Shown here piece by piece: positions 8,366 to 17,928 of a DNA stretch of 64,000 nt; the stretch's first letter is position 1, and each line of letters opens with the position of its first letter. Under the pieces are notes generated by a model. The model did not search any database. It saw only the letters and a list, made by a program, of their open reading frames with translations, and had not been told where the DNA came from. A program made the translations under genes and the position numbers. Where the stretch lies: assembly GCF_025245835.1 (NCBI RefSeq), contig NZ_JAOBWS010000002.1:186001-250000 (forward strand), written 5' to 3'. Source of the DNA: Rheinheimera sp. 4Y26 (lineage in GTDB: Bacteria; Pseudomonadota; Gammaproteobacteria; Enterobacterales; Alteromonadaceae).

Positions 8366-10608
8366 CCGCCAAAAAAAGCCGGAGCAAAAAGTCCAAGCCA
8401 CTGAATCCAATTGTAAAAACCATTGGCTGGTTCTGCCTGAAAGCAGCGCTGGTGCTGGTGCTGACGTTATTTATTTATCTGATTTATCTCGACAGTAAAA
8501 TCACCACATTATTCTCAGGTCAAAAATGGCAAATTCCGGCGCAGTTATACGCCAGAGCCTTAACGCTCAAAACCGGTACCCATTTGTCACAAAATCAGCT
8601 GCTGGATGAACTCAAACGGCTGCAATACAGCCTGGACCCCAGGTTAAACGGCCCGGGCCAGTATCATGTGCAGGGCAACACAGTATCGGTATATCGCCGC
8701 GCTTTTGATTTCCCCACAGGTCATCAGGTGGCAACTTTGCTGCATATTGGTTTTGCCGGTGAATTTGTGCAGAGCCTGAGCACAGGCAAAGAGCGCAAGA
8801 CGCTCGCGGTGGCACAGCTGGAGCCACAGTTATTACAACATCTGGTGGCGGCAGAGCAGGAAGACCGGGAACTGATTCAACTTGCCAAAGTGCCACGCAC
8901 CATCAAAGACACTTTATTGCTGGTGGAAGATCGCGATTTTTACAGCCATCACGGCGTGTCGCTGTGGTCGGTGATCCGGGCGGCCTGGGCCAATATGCTG
9001 GCGGGCAAAACGGTGCAGGGTGGTTCTACGTTAACCCAGCAGCTGGCCAAAAACATGTATACCAATCAGCAGCGCAGTTATCTGCGCAAAATTAACGAAG
9101 CGCTGATCGCACTGGTGCTGGATTACCGCTACAGCAAAGATCAGATTTTAGAAGCTTATATAAACGAAATATCGCTGGGACAGTTTAAGGCAAACCCGGT
9201 GCATGGCCTGGGCCTTGGCAGTAAATTGTATTTTGGTAAACCGCTGGCGGAACTGAAACCCCATGAATACGCGCTGCTGATTGGCATTATCAAAGGGCCG
9301 TCTTTTTATGATCCACGCCGTTTCCCAAAAAGAGCCGAAGACAGACGTGATCTTATTCTTGGCATGATGCGCGACCATGGTTTGCTGGATGAAAGTCAGT
9401 GGCGTGCCGCCACCGACCGGCCGCTGGATGTGATCCCACTCGGTGACCACCTGAAAGGCCGTTTCCCGGCTTATATCGACAAAGTGCGGCAGGAGCTGCG
9501 CGCTATAGTGCAGGATAAATCGCAGCTGGAAAATGGCATCCGGGTATTCACTTATCTGGATCCGATGGCGCAGCAAGCCGCCGAGCAAGCAGTGCTGAAC
9601 CGGCTGACAAAACTGGATAAAAATATTGAAGCCGCTATGGTAGTCACCGACTATCAGCAGGGCGCGCTCAAAGCCATAGTGGGCGGCCGTAACACCAGTT
9701 TTGCCGGTTACAACAGAGCCATTTCAGCACAACGGCAAATTGGCAGCATTATTAAACCCGTGGTTTACCTGACGGCCTTAATGCAGCCGGCCAGGTTTCA
9801 TCTGGGAACAGTGCTTGCCGACACTCCGCTGAATTTAAAAAGCGGCGGCCGCAACTGGCAACCGCTCAATTATGATAAAAAATTCCGTGGTAATGTGCCG
9901 CTTATTCAGGCGCTTAGTGAGTCGTTGAATATTCCAACGGTGCGGCTTGGTTTGCAGCTGGGATTACCGGCGCTTGGCCAGAGTCTGCAAAAGCTGGGTT
10001 TACAACGTGAGGTGAAATTACAGCCGTCGTCTTTGTTAGGGGCGGTAGAAATGAGTCCGCTGGAAGTGGCTCAGCTGTATCAGACTATTGCCAATAAAGG
10101 GCAATATCTGGAACTGGCTGCTATTTCTGCAGTGACTGGCCAGTTAGGGGAGCCGGTGTATCAGCGCAAAGTGAAAGCGCAAAGTAAAATTGACGCTTCG
10201 GCCAGTTATTTATTGCAATATGCGCTGCAGCAGGCCACTCAGACTGGCACAGCCCAGAGTTTGTCACAACAGTTTCCACGTCAGCGTTTTGCCGGTAAAA
10301 CCGGCACCTCAAGCGATTATCGCGACAGCTGGTTTACCGGTTTTGACCATGAAACAGGTGTGACTGTCTGGCTGGGCCGCGATGACAATAAAGAAATTGG
10401 TCTGACCGGCGGTAGTGGTGCCTTGCCGGTATTTTCACATTACTTTCAACAGCTTGGCGCAAACTCTCTGTTCCGGGGGGTGCCCGAGAATGTGACGAAA
10501 CAATTTGTTAGCAAAGACAGCGGTCGTTTTGTCGCAGAATCTTGCGTTAACGTATTGTTATTGCCCGTGATTTGGGGTGAAATGCCAGTGCAGACCAGTT
10601 GTGATTAA
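8362..10608 (+). CDS. mrcB: Penicillin-binding protein 1B, bifunctional transglycosylase/transpeptidase
   Basis: Polymerises and cross-links peptidoglycan. It has a short basic cytoplasmic N-terminus, one membrane anchor (about residues 16-40), then the UB2H-like region. The GT51 domain shows LLVEDRDFYSHHGV and GGSTLTQQLAKNMY. The transpeptidase domain has the catalytic Ser in IGSIIKP, the SLN triad motif and KTGTSSDYRDSW. At 748 residues it is shorter than the E. coli protein (844), mainly at the two ends. The start overlaps the hrpB stop (ATGA). The next gene, a membrane-bound regulator, begins only 26 nt after the stop. Confidence 0.95.
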   Translation: MTAKKSRSKKSKPLNPIVKTIGWFCLKAALVLVLTLFIYLIYLDSKITTLFSGQKWQIPAQLYARALTLKTGTHLSQNQLLDELKRLQYSLDPRLNGPGQYHVQGNTVSVYRRAFDFPTGHQVATLLHIGFAGEFVQSLSTGKERKTLAVAQLEPQLLQHLVAAEQEDRELIQLAKVPRTIKDTLLLVEDRDFYSHHGVSLWSVIRAAWANMLAGKTVQGGSTLTQQLAKNMYTNQQRSYLRKINEALIALVLDYRYSKDQILEAYINEISLGQFKANPVHGLGLGSKLYFGKPLAELKPHEYALLIGIIKGPSFYDPRRFPKRAEDRRDLILGMMRDHGLLDESQWRAATDRPLDVIPLGDHLKGRFPAYIDKVRQELRAIVQDKSQLENGIRVFTYLDPMAQQAAEQAVLNRLTKLDKNIEAAMVVTDYQQGALKAIVGGRNTSFAGYNRAISAQRQIGSIIKPVVYLTALMQPARFHLGTVLADTPLNLKSGGRNWQPLNYDKKFRGNVPLIQALSESLNIPTVRLGLQLGLPALGQSLQKLGLQREVKLQPSSLLGAVEMSPLEVAQLYQTIANKGQYLELAAISAVTGQLGEPVYQRKVKAQSKIDASASYLLQYALQQATQTGTAQSLSQQFPRQRFAGKTGTSSDYRDSWFTGFDHETGVTVWLGRDDNKEIGLTGGSGALPVFSHYFQQLGANSLFRGVPENVTKQFVSKDSGRFVAESCVNVLLLPVIWGEMPVQTSCD

Positions 10609-10634
10609 TTTGTTATCAGCGATATGAGTAGGCT

Positions 10635-12797
10635 ATGTCATCTAAACCAGAACAACATCTAAAAGTCGGTGATTGGTGGTACCTGCCACAACAGGATAAG
10701 TTAGTGAAGTTCAGTGCTGCCGGTGAAATTACCGCCACAGCAGATCTGGACAACTTATGCCAGAAAGCCGTTAACTATTTTATCGTCAACGCCGGGCGTT
10801 TAATTACCCGCGATGAAATACTGGCAGATGTCTGGGGGGTCAGGGATGTATCTGATGGCCGGATCTCCAGAGTGATCCGGGTGCTGCGGGTAGCCTTGGG
10901 TGATGACAGCCGCGAGCCGACTTATATCGAAACTATTCCCAAAAGAGGTTTCCGGTTTATTGCGCCAGTAGCTGAAGTGATGCTGGCACAGGGCGCTGAA
11001 CTCAGCACTGCAGCACAGGAGTTTACGCCACCTGCAGTCAAACCTCAGCAGGTGGCCGCTAAACCCCGTCCATCTTTGTTAAGAAACCTTGGGCTTATTA
11101 GCCTGGCCGGTTGTGCTTTGTTATATCTGGGCTGGCGTTATCTGTATCTGCCCATGCAGGACAATAACATCAAACCTTTTGCCCGCTTTGACCCTATTTC
11201 CAGCATGATTGGCCTGGAATATAACGCGGCTGTCAGTCCGGACGGCCGGCATATAGTGTACAACCACCTGTTGCCCGACTATGAGACCGTTGAACTGGTG
11301 CTGCAGAATCTGGAGAACTTTGAAACCCGCGTCATGCTCAGTGGCAAAGATTTATTGTCTGGCCCTACCTGGAGTCCGGACGGGCAACAAATTGCGTATC
11401 AGCGGATAGTTGATGAAAAACAGTGTGAAATCCGCGTGATCACGCTGGATGCTGGCAAAACGACTCTGGCCAAAGATGAGCTCCTGACCAACTGTGGGGC
11501 CAAAAGTCTGGGCGGGCGTTTAAGTTGGTCGCCGGACGGCGCTTATCTGGTGTATCCACATACACCAGACGGACTGCAGCATTCGGTGCTGATGTTATAT
11601 CCCTTTGCCGGAGGTAAGCAGGAGCAGCTCACCATTCCGCCACAAACCAGTCAGGGCGATTTTGCGGTACGGTTTTCGAAAAAAGGTGACCAACTGGCTT
11701 TTATCCGTGATGACGGTGGCTCTGCCGGCCAAATCTGGCTGATGGATTTAGCCAGTCGTTCCAGCCGCTTATTGCTGCAGCTCAGTGGCAGCTATCCGAT
11801 GAATATCGACTGGTATGACAATGACAGAAAAATAATTTATCCAACCAGCAGTGCGACTATGTCTGTGGTCGATGTGAGCACAGGCCACAACGCAGTGTTG
11901 TTTAATACCTTTGATACAGTGGCCGATACCCTGGTCAGCCAGCAAGGCCGGATTTATTCCACTGTAGGGCAATATCGCAAAACCAATATTCTGAAAGTGG
12001 AAAACCCGCTATTTCATCAGGCTTCCGCCACAGAACAGGTGTTTCAATCCAGCCGCAGCGAAAATATTGCCGAAATGAATCCGGTAGAAGGTGGCCCTGC
12101 CGCTGTGCTGACCAGCCGCTCCGGTTTACCGCAAATCTGGTTGTATTACCCGGATGGGCGGCAACAACAAATCAGCAATTTCACTGAAAGTATTATTTCC
12201 AAGGGCATGGAGTTTTCACCGGATGGCCGACATTTGTTGGCCAATATCGGTAACGAGGTCTGGTTATTTGCTGAAGGTGAAGCGCCCCTCAAGTTGACGC
12301 AGTCTGAGCAAAGTGCCCGTGATCCGGGTTGGAGCCACGACGGCAAGTATATTTATTTTTCCAGCAGCAATAATGGCCGCTGGCAAATTATGAAGGTAAA
12401 TATCAGTATGCTGCAGCAGGAGGTTTATGCCAGCGATCTGGATTATTTTAAAGAAAGTCCGGATGGGCAGTATCAGGTTGGCCGCCGCATCAGTGATGGC
12501 GGTTATCAGTTAACACGTCAGGATGGCACAGTGGTCAATTTGCCGGTTGAATCTGCTGGTTTTGCGCTGCCACAAATGATTTTGCGCTCACAGTATTTGT
12601 ATTTCAGCCAGCGTATTCATGAGAATAAAACCAGCATCCTGGCTTATGAGCTGCAAACCGGCGAAGTGCATGACTTAAAACTGGAAATGAATTATTCATT
12701 AAAAAGATTTTCGGTCAGTATCAACGAAAAATATGTGTACTCCCTGCAGGGCACACCGGGGGATATGGATATAGTGGAAGTCAAAATACCGGAATAA
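10635..12797 (+). CDS. CadC-like membrane-anchored winged-helix regulator with beta-propeller
   Basis: A 720-residue one-component regulator. Residues about 10-112 are an OmpR/PhoB-type winged helix (ITRDEILADVW, SRVIRVLRVALGDD, YIETIPKRGFRF). A Pro/Ala linker follows, then one membrane helix at about 150-170 (GLISLAGCALLYLGW). The remaining about 540 residues lie on the periplasmic side and contain TolB/WD40-like blades with repeated SPDG turns (AAVSPDG, TWSPDG, SWSPDG, FSPDG). Proteins of this build bind DNA from the membrane and respond to a periplasmic signal; the signal and the targets are unknown. It starts 26 nt after mrcB, so co-transcription with the cell-wall synthase is likely. Shine-Dalgarno: GAGTAGG. 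Confidence 0.85.
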   Translation: MSSKPEQHLKVGDWWYLPQQDKLVKFSAAGEITATADLDNLCQKAVNYFIVNAGRLITRDEILADVWGVRDVSDGRISRVIRVLRVALGDDSREPTYIETIPKRGFRFIAPVAEVMLAQGAELSTAAQEFTPPAVKPQQVAAKPRPSLLRNLGLISLAGCALLYLGWRYLYLPMQDNNIKPFARFDPISSMIGLEYNAAVSPDGRHIVYNHLLPDYETVELVLQNLENFETRVMLSGKDLLSGPTWSPDGQQIAYQRIVDEKQCEIRVITLDAGKTTLAKDELLTNCGAKSLGGRLSWSPDGAYLVYPHTPDGLQHSVLMLYPFAGGKQEQLTIPPQTSQGDFAVRFSKKGDQLAFIRDDGGSAGQIWLMDLASRSSRLLLQLSGSYPMNIDWYDNDRKIIYPTSSATMSVVDVSTGHNAVLFNTFDTVADTLVSQQGRIYSTVGQYRKTNILKVENPLFHQASATEQVFQSSRSENIAEMNPVEGGPAAVLTSRSGLPQIWLYYPDGRQQQISNFTESIISKGMEFSPDGRHLLANIGNEVWLFAEGEAPLKLTQSEQSARDPGWSHDGKYIYFSSSNNGRWQIMKVNISMLQQEVYASDLDYFKESPDGQYQVGRRISDGGYQLTRQDGTVVNLPVESAGFALPQMILRSQYLYFSQRIHENKTSILAYELQTGEVHDLKLEMNYSLKRFSVSINEKYVYSLQGTPGDMDIVEVKIPE

Positions 12798-12906
12798 AGC
12801 CGCAAGTGTGATTTTTATCATGCTTTTGTTGGTTTTTCGTCAGGTATAACAGTGGGTTGTGGCTATTAATAGTTCTGCTCGTTATAACATTAACAAGGAG
12901 AACATC

Positions 12907-13083
12907 ATGAACAAGTATGTATTAGCTTTAGCCCTTTGCGCCATCACCGGTTTTGCACCTGTTGTCGCAGCAGACCCGCAAAATCCGGATGTTCCGGCCG
13001 AAGAAAGTCAGCAACAACAACCTGATCCGGTAGTTGCAGCGGATTGCAAATATGTAGTTCCACATTGCGACTCTGTAGATTAA
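12907..13083 (+). CDS. Small secreted peptide between two CadC-like regulators
   Basis: A 58-residue protein with a clear signal peptide (MNKYVLALALCAITGF, then a likely cut after PVVA-A near residue 21). The mature part is about 37 residues, acidic and rich in Pro and Gln, with two cysteines, C47 and C54 (C-KYVVPH-C), suited to a disulfide. The start ATG has AAGGAG 6 nt upstream, a strong site. I do not recognise a family. Its position, 109 nt after one membrane regulator and 139 nt before another, suggests it could be a signal, partner or target of these regulators; this is inference. Confidence 0.65.
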   Translation: MNKYVLALALCAITGFAPVVAADPQNPDVPAEESQQQQPDPVVAADCKYVVPHCDSVD

Positions 13084-13185
13084 TGGTCGTTTCAGCTATT
13101 AAAGGTAAATCAAATCAGTGCTTTAAATAAAAAGTTAAAATCACTGGTTACAAAAACCTTCTCTCAAAACATGCTGTCTTTGTTG

Positions 13186-13191
13186 TATACT
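13186..13191 (+). promoter_or_regulatory. Putative -10 box for the second CadC-like gene
   Basis: TATACT lies 31 nt before the chosen GTG start. No good -35 hexamer is seen at 16-18 nt upstream, so any promoter here may need an activator. A start of transcription near 13198 would leave almost no leader for an ATG at 13202, which supports the GTG start at 13223. Confidence 0.35.
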
Positions 13192-13222
13192 CCCCCGCAG
13201 AATGTCTGCCGGGGAGGCTGCG

Positions 13223-15421
13223 GTGCCAATTGCCGAACCTTATCTTTGTTTTGCTAACTGGCGTTATGATCAAGTCGCCGGGCGTCTGATCCTGAGCGAT
13301 TCTCCTGAACACCAGGTACGGCTTGAACCAAGGCTGCATCAGCTACTGAACTATTTCCTTGCCCATCCGATGCAGATTATTTCTAAAGATCAGCTGATGG
13401 ATGATGTCTGGCCAGATACCGAAGGCACAGATGCTGCCGTGATGCGGGCTGTGGCCAGTTTACGCAAAATTTTGCAGCCTGGCCTCATTGAAGGCCCTTG
13501 TATCGAAACCTTGTCGAAAAGAGGTTATCGCTGGACTTTAGCGGTAGAGCTGCAACACCTGAACGCAGAAGATCTGCCCGCTGTGGTGTTGCCTACAGCG
13601 GTATTGCCAGCTGAATCCTTGCAAGCCCCCCCCTTATTATGGCCGGAAGCCCGGATGCATCCGGAGCACGTTGAGCTGAGCCCGGTTGCAGTGCCTGGCC
13701 CCCAGCCACCCCATGAAGCCCCCAAACGCTGGCCTCATTTAGTAGCAAGCACTGTACTACTGCTGTGTTTATTTGTCGGTTTTGCATTGTTTTTAATTCA
13801 TGCCGGTATGCAGGCGCGTCAGCCGGTTTACAACAAAATGGTGAATTTTAGTGCGCTCAAAGGGCAGGAGCGGGCAGCTTTGTGGTCGCCGGCCCAGCAG
13901 TGGATATTTTATCAATATCAGGCGCCGGACCAGTCTGATTGGCACTGGTTGGCGCATCACAGCAAAAGCCATAAAAAAGTTGTGGCTGTACATGGCTTTA
14001 CCACTATCAGCCGCGCTGTCTGGCTGAATACCGACTTTTTTCTGTTTCAGGCGGAAAAAAATGGCCAGTGTCATTTTTACCGCCAGCATATTGATTTAGC
14101 AAAACATCAGAGCGAAATGCTGATGCCTTGCCATCAAGTGGTGAGTCATGGCCTGGCGCTGGATGGCGGTCGTTTATACTGGCTGGCGCAAGATCAAGAG
14201 ACGGGGCAGGTGCAGATCTGGCAACAGCAGCTGTCAGATTTAAACAAGGGCAAAGCGGCAGAGCTGTTATATCAGTTTGCACCACAATACCGCAGGCCCA
14301 GACACTTACTGGCTCAGGACGGGCAGTTGTATCTGGTGGTGGAAAAAGACTTTTATTCAGACTCTTTGTTTCAGTTTGACCTGGCTTTGCATTCTATTCG
14401 CTGGCTGAAGGATTTTGCTTTTGACATTACCGATCTGAGTCTGTGGCAGCAAAATACCTTGTTGTTAAGTTCGGCCGAAGCTTTGTTGCAGTTCAGGTTG
14501 TCATCCGGCAAGGTGATCCGGCTACAAACAGCACAAACAGGTTTTGCCGAAGCACAGCGGGTTGAAGAGCAGCTGCTAACCTCTTATGCCAGTGGCCGTA
14601 ACACAGATCTGGAGTTATTGCCGCTTCATGCGCCACAGTCGCCGGTGTCAGGCACCAACCAGCTGCCGTGGCTGCATAGCAGTAAAAATGAAACCAGGCT
14701 GGCGGCCATGGGCGATCAAATTGCTTTTGTGTCGGAGCGCTCGGGCAATAGTCAGATTTGGTTGTATCAGCAACAGTTGCTGCGGCAATTAACCCATTTT
14801 CAGGGGCAGCGTCAGGTTCAGCAGTTACTGTGGTGGCAACAACAGTTGTATGCTTTGATTGACCTGCAGCTGTATCAGGTGAATTTATCAGACGGCAGTT
14901 TAGAGTTACAGGATATTAACCGCCCTGCGCAGCTGACTGTCTGTGATGAGCGTTTGTTGTTTACCCAATGGACCGAAAAAGGCTGGCAATTGTGGCAACA
15001 ACAGTCCAATGGCGAAGCACAGTTGTTATTACCGGATATCACAGCGGTGCACTGTGCGCCAGACGGGCAGTTGGTGTTGCAACAGCTTGGTTCGGACCAG
15101 CTACAGCTATGGTCCGGGGCGGATGGTAAATTGCAAAGCCTGCCCGTTCAGCTGAACTGGCGTGATACTGTGCCTGAACAGTGGCTGAGTACCAGAGACG
15201 GGCTTTTTTGGGTCGCGAAGCAACAGGGTAAAACCCGGTTATGGCAGATGGACTGGCAAAGCCAGACTGTACAACAGCTGGCGTTACCTGAAACTGTAAC
15301 CCCTCAGGCATTATTTGGCGGCTTTGACGACAGTGCCTTGTATTATCAGTCAGAGCTGAATATTCAGACCGATATCGGTTGGTTAAGTCAGTCGGAACCC
15401 ACAAAAAAGCCGTCACAATGA
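13223..15421 (+). CDS. CadC-like membrane-anchored winged-helix regulator, second copy
   Basis: A 732-residue protein with the same plan as the regulator at 10635, but with little residue identity outside the DNA-binding domain. Its winged helix spans about residues 10-110 (ISKDQLMDDVWPD, MRAVASLRKIL, CIETLSKRGYRW). A Pro-rich linker is followed by one membrane helix at about 178-200 (TVLLLCLFVGFALFLI), then a Gln-rich periplasmic beta-propeller-like domain with about 530 residues. I prefer GTG 13223, which has GGGGAGG 5 nt upstream, over the in-frame ATG at 13202. The stop codon lies inside the stem of a bidirectional terminator. Ligand and targets are unknown. Confidence 0.82.
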   Translation: MPIAEPYLCFANWRYDQVAGRLILSDSPEHQVRLEPRLHQLLNYFLAHPMQIISKDQLMDDVWPDTEGTDAAVMRAVASLRKILQPGLIEGPCIETLSKRGYRWTLAVELQHLNAEDLPAVVLPTAVLPAESLQAPPLLWPEARMHPEHVELSPVAVPGPQPPHEAPKRWPHLVASTVLLLCLFVGFALFLIHAGMQARQPVYNKMVNFSALKGQERAALWSPAQQWIFYQYQAPDQSDWHWLAHHSKSHKKVVAVHGFTTISRAVWLNTDFFLFQAEKNGQCHFYRQHIDLAKHQSEMLMPCHQVVSHGLALDGGRLYWLAQDQETGQVQIWQQQLSDLNKGKAAELLYQFAPQYRRPRHLLAQDGQLYLVVEKDFYSDSLFQFDLALHSIRWLKDFAFDITDLSLWQQNTLLLSSAEALLQFRLSSGKVIRLQTAQTGFAEAQRVEEQLLTSYASGRNTDLELLPLHAPQSPVSGTNQLPWLHSSKNETRLAAMGDQIAFVSERSGNSQIWLYQQQLLRQLTHFQGQRQVQQLLWWQQQLYALIDLQLYQVNLSDGSLELQDINRPAQLTVCDERLLFTQWTEKGWQLWQQQSNGEAQLLLPDITAVHCAPDGQLVLQQLGSDQLQLWSGADGKLQSLPVQLNWRDTVPEQWLSTRDGLFWVAKQQGKTRLWQMDWQSQTVQQLALPETVTPQALFGGFDDSALYYQSELNIQTDIGWLSQSEPTKKPSQ

Positions 15422-15436
15422 CGGCTTTTGTTTTTT
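15403..15436. terminator. Bidirectional terminator between the CadC-like gene and hemL
   Basis: A perfect 11-bp stem AAAAGCCGTCA / TGACGGCTTTT (15405-15415 and 15419-15429) with a CAA loop and T/A tracts on both sides. It serves the two convergent genes; the regulator's stop codon is in the right arm. Confidence 0.9.
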
Positions 15437-15462
15437 GTTAAGCACCAGGCTTTGCTTGTGGT

Positions 15463-16746
15463 TTACAGTTTGGCAAAAGCCCGATCTGCAGCAGCAATAG
15501 TGGTGGCTAAGTCGGCATCGCTGTGCGCCAGACTTAAAAAGCCGGCTTCATAAGCAGAAGGTGCCAGATAAACGCCTTCCTGCAACATCAGATGGAAAAA
15601 CTTCTTAAAAGCTTCAATGTCACACTGGGTTGCTTCGGCATAACTGCTGATATTTTGTTTGTCGGTGAAAAACAAACCAAACATACCACCCACCTGATTG
15701 ACTGAAAACGGCACCTTATGTTTGGCTGCCGCCGCTGTTAAACCAGCCAATAACTGTGCAGTTTTAGCGGTTAAAGTTTCATAAACACCGGCTTTACTGA
15801 TTTCTTTTAAGGCCGCTAAACCCGCCGCCATGGCGATAGGGTTGCCCGACAAAGTACCGGCCTGATACACAGGGCCAAGCGGCGCTATATGGTGCATAAT
15901 TTCTTTTTTGCCACCAAAAGCACCCACCGGCATACCACCACCGATAATTTTGCCCAATGTGGTTAAGTCCGGCTTGACGCCGTAATACGCCTGAGCGCCA
16001 CCCAAGGCAACACGAAAACCTGTCATCACTTCATCAAAAATCAGCACAGCACCATATTGGTCACATAAATCGCGTAAACCCTGTAAATAACCTGGTTTTG
16101 GCGGAATACAGTTCATATTGCCGGCCACAGGCTCAACTATCACACAGGCGATATCAGCGCCTTTTTCGGCAAATAAAGCAGCAAGTTGCTCGAGGTTATT
16201 AAACTCGCAAGTCAGGGTGTATTTAGCAAAATCAGCAGGTACACCAGGCGAATTCGGCACGCCCAAAGTTAAAGCGCCAGAACCGGCTTTGACCAGCAAA
16301 GAGTCGGCATGACCGTGGTAACAACCTTCAAACTTCACAATAGTGTCGCGGCCGGTATAGCCACGCGCCAGGCGAATCGCACTCATGGTGGCTTCAGTAC
16401 CTGAACTTACCATCCGCACCATTTCCATCGACGGCACTAAGGATGTCACTAATTCCGCCATTTCAATTTCAGCAGGGCAGGGCGCGCCAAAACTTAAGCC
16501 TTTTTCGGCGGCTTGAATCACAGCTTCGCGGATGGCAGGGTGGTTGTGGCCCAGCAACATCGGGCCCCAGGAGCCGATATAGTCGATATATTGTTTGCCA
16601 TCGACATCATAAATGTAGGCGCCGTCAGCGCGGTCGATAAAAACCGGTGTGCCACCGACATGTTTAAAAGCCCGTACCGGCGAATTCACGCCACCTGGGA
16701 TAGTTGTTTGCGCGCGGCTAAACAGTTGTTCAGATAAAGTTGTCAT
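15463..16746 (-). CDS. hemL: Glutamate-1-semialdehyde 2,1-aminomutase
   Basis: A PLP enzyme of the C5 pathway that makes 5-aminolevulinate for heme. At 427 residues it is the normal family length. Seen are the N-terminal [12 protein letters not shown], the substrate/PLP segment [38 protein letters not shown], and the PLP lysine in [18 protein letters not shown]. It lies 65 nt after pyrB, in the same direction, with a weak hairpin between them. Confidence 0.97.
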   Translation of the reverse strand: MTTLSEQLFSRAQTTIPGGVNSPVRAFKHVGGTPVFIDRADGAYIYDVDGKQYIDYIGSWGPMLLGHNHPAIREAVIQAAEKGLSFGAPCPAEIEMAELVTSLVPSMEMVRMVSSGTEATMSAIRLARGYTGRDTIVKFEGCYHGHADSLLVKAGSGALTLGVPNSPGVPADFAKYTLTCEFNNLEQLAALFAEKGADIACVIVEPVAGNMNCIPPKPGYLQGLRDLCDQYGAVLIFDEVMTGFRVALGGAQAYYGVKPDLTTLGKIIGGGMPVGAFGGKKEIMHHIAPLGPVYQAGTLSGNPIAMAAGLAALKEISKAGVYETLTAKTAQLLAGLTAAAAKHKVPFSVNQVGGMFGLFFTDKQNISSYAEATQCDIEAFKKFFHLMLQEGVYLAPSAYEAGFLSLAHSDADLATTIAAADRAFAKL

Positions 16747-16763
16747 GAAAAATTCCTGAAGGC

Positions 16764-16785
16764 AAAAGCGCAGCTGATGCTGCGC
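16764..16785 (-). terminator. Weak terminator between pyrB and hemL
   Basis: A 7-bp stem GCGCAGC / GCTGCGC (16768-16774 and 16779-16785) with a 4-nt loop, followed on the minus strand by four T. This would give only partial termination after pyrB. Confidence 0.45.
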
Positions 16786-16811
16786 TATGGATAAAATTAA
16801 CTTTTGTTCGG

Positions 16812-17834
16812 TTAGCCTTTATTAGAGAACCCTTTATTCGAATACCAGGGCACATCTTTTTCGTATTTGCTGACCAGGTTTTCAACACCAAGGGTTAACG
16901 CAAATAACGCCATCCGTACCAGCACGCCGTTGTCGGCCTGACGGAAAATCGCCAGATTCGGGTTTAAATTCAGATCGTTATCCAGCTCGTTTGCTTCAAG
17001 GCGCGAATCGCGTGGCAGCGGGTGCATAATGACCGTATTGGATTTACAGTGCTGGGTGTAAATTTGCTGATTTAACCTGAACTTACCACGGTATTTATTG
17101 GCTTCTTCCTGCGAGGGGAAACGCTCTTCCTGAATACGGGTCTGGTACACAATATCGGCATTAATATTGCCGGCCAGCTGGTCGGTAATAGTCACCTGAT
17201 GACCAGCATTTTCAATAGTGGCGATAATGTCGTCCGGCATCGCCAGCTCGTTTGGTGCTATCAGGGTAAATTTGATGTTTTTATATAAGGCCAGCAGCTT
17301 GGATAAAGAATGCACGGTGCGGCCAAATTTTAAATCACCAATCATGGCAATGTGCATGCCATCAATTTTTTGCGCTGATGCGGCCAGCTCACGTTCTATG
17401 GTAAATAAATCCAACAAGGCCTGAGTTGGGTGTTCATTGGCACCGTCACCACCATTGAGTACCGGCACCCGGCTGCCTTCGGCAAATTCAGCAACAGAAC
17501 CTGCCTGCGGGTGGCGCATGGCAATCACGTCGCTGTAACTGCTGATGACACGGGCCGTATCAAACAATGACTCGCCTTTGGATAAAGCCGACGACTGCAT
17601 CCCTGTGGTTTCGCGGACTTCACCACCCAGCAGGTTAAAAGCACAACCAAAGCTGACGCGGGTACGGGTGCTGGGTTCAAAAAACAGGTTTCCCAGAATG
17701 GCGCCATCCAGCACAGTGGTGCGCTTTTTGCGATAAGCATAAGGTTCCATGCTTTGGGCTATCTGGAAAATATGTTGAATACTGTCGCGATCGAATTGTT
17801 TCACCGAAAGGATATGTTCGCCTTTGAAGCTCAT
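16812..17834 (-). CDS. pyrB: Aspartate carbamoyltransferase, catalytic chain
   Basis: Second step of pyrimidine synthesis: carbamoyl phosphate plus aspartate. At 340 residues it is longer than the E. coli catalytic chain (311), as in marine gammaproteobacteria. The carbamoyl phosphate site STRTRVSF and the [10 protein letters not shown] and HPLPRDSR motifs are intact. No pyrI regulatory chain follows; the next gene is hemL. The C-terminus ends in a short near-repeat (SNKGFSNKG). Allosteric control by PyrI is therefore not encoded at this site. Confidence 0.95.
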   Translation of the reverse strand: MSFKGEHILSVKQFDRDSIQHIFQIAQSMEPYAYRKKRTTVLDGAILGNLFFEPSTRTRVSFGCAFNLLGGEVRETTGMQSSALSKGESLFDTARVISSYSDVIAMRHPQAGSVAEFAEGSRVPVLNGGDGANEHPTQALLDLFTIERELAASAQKIDGMHIAMIGDLKFGRTVHSLSKLLALYKNIKFTLIAPNELAMPDDIIATIENAGHQVTITDQLAGNINADIVYQTRIQEERFPSQEEANKYRGKFRLNQQIYTQHCKSNTVIMHPLPRDSRLEANELDNDLNLNPNLAIFRQADNGVLVRMALFALTLGVENLVSKYEKDVPWYSNKGFSNKG

Positions 17835-17853
17835 CTTGGGTGCCTATTGCTTG

Positions 17854-17899
17854 AAGTGACAGAAAGCGGCACTAGGCCGCTGAACTGGCGCGCAGTATA
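17854..17899 (-). promoter_or_regulatory. pyrB promoter -10 and leader hairpin
   Basis: On the minus strand a TATACT box (17899-17894) lies about 60 nt before the pyrB start. A weak TTCGTG is 18 nt upstream. In the leader, AGCGGC and GCCGCT pair around a 5-nt loop and are followed by TTCTGTC. The hairpin is too weak to call an attenuator, and no U-rich pyrimidine-sensing leader peptide is seen. Confidence 0.4.
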
Positions 17900-17928
17900 A
17901 CAAAGTCAGGCGCTAAACACGAAGGCCA

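Noticed and set aside
15039-15416. Minus-strand frame of 125 codons opposite the second CadC-like gene
   Set aside because: Shadow of the coding strand; no domain and crosses the shared terminator.
17854-17880. pyrBI-type attenuator before pyrB
   Set aside because: The stem is only 6 bp with no proper T-run, and no leader peptide with a U-rich pause region is seen.
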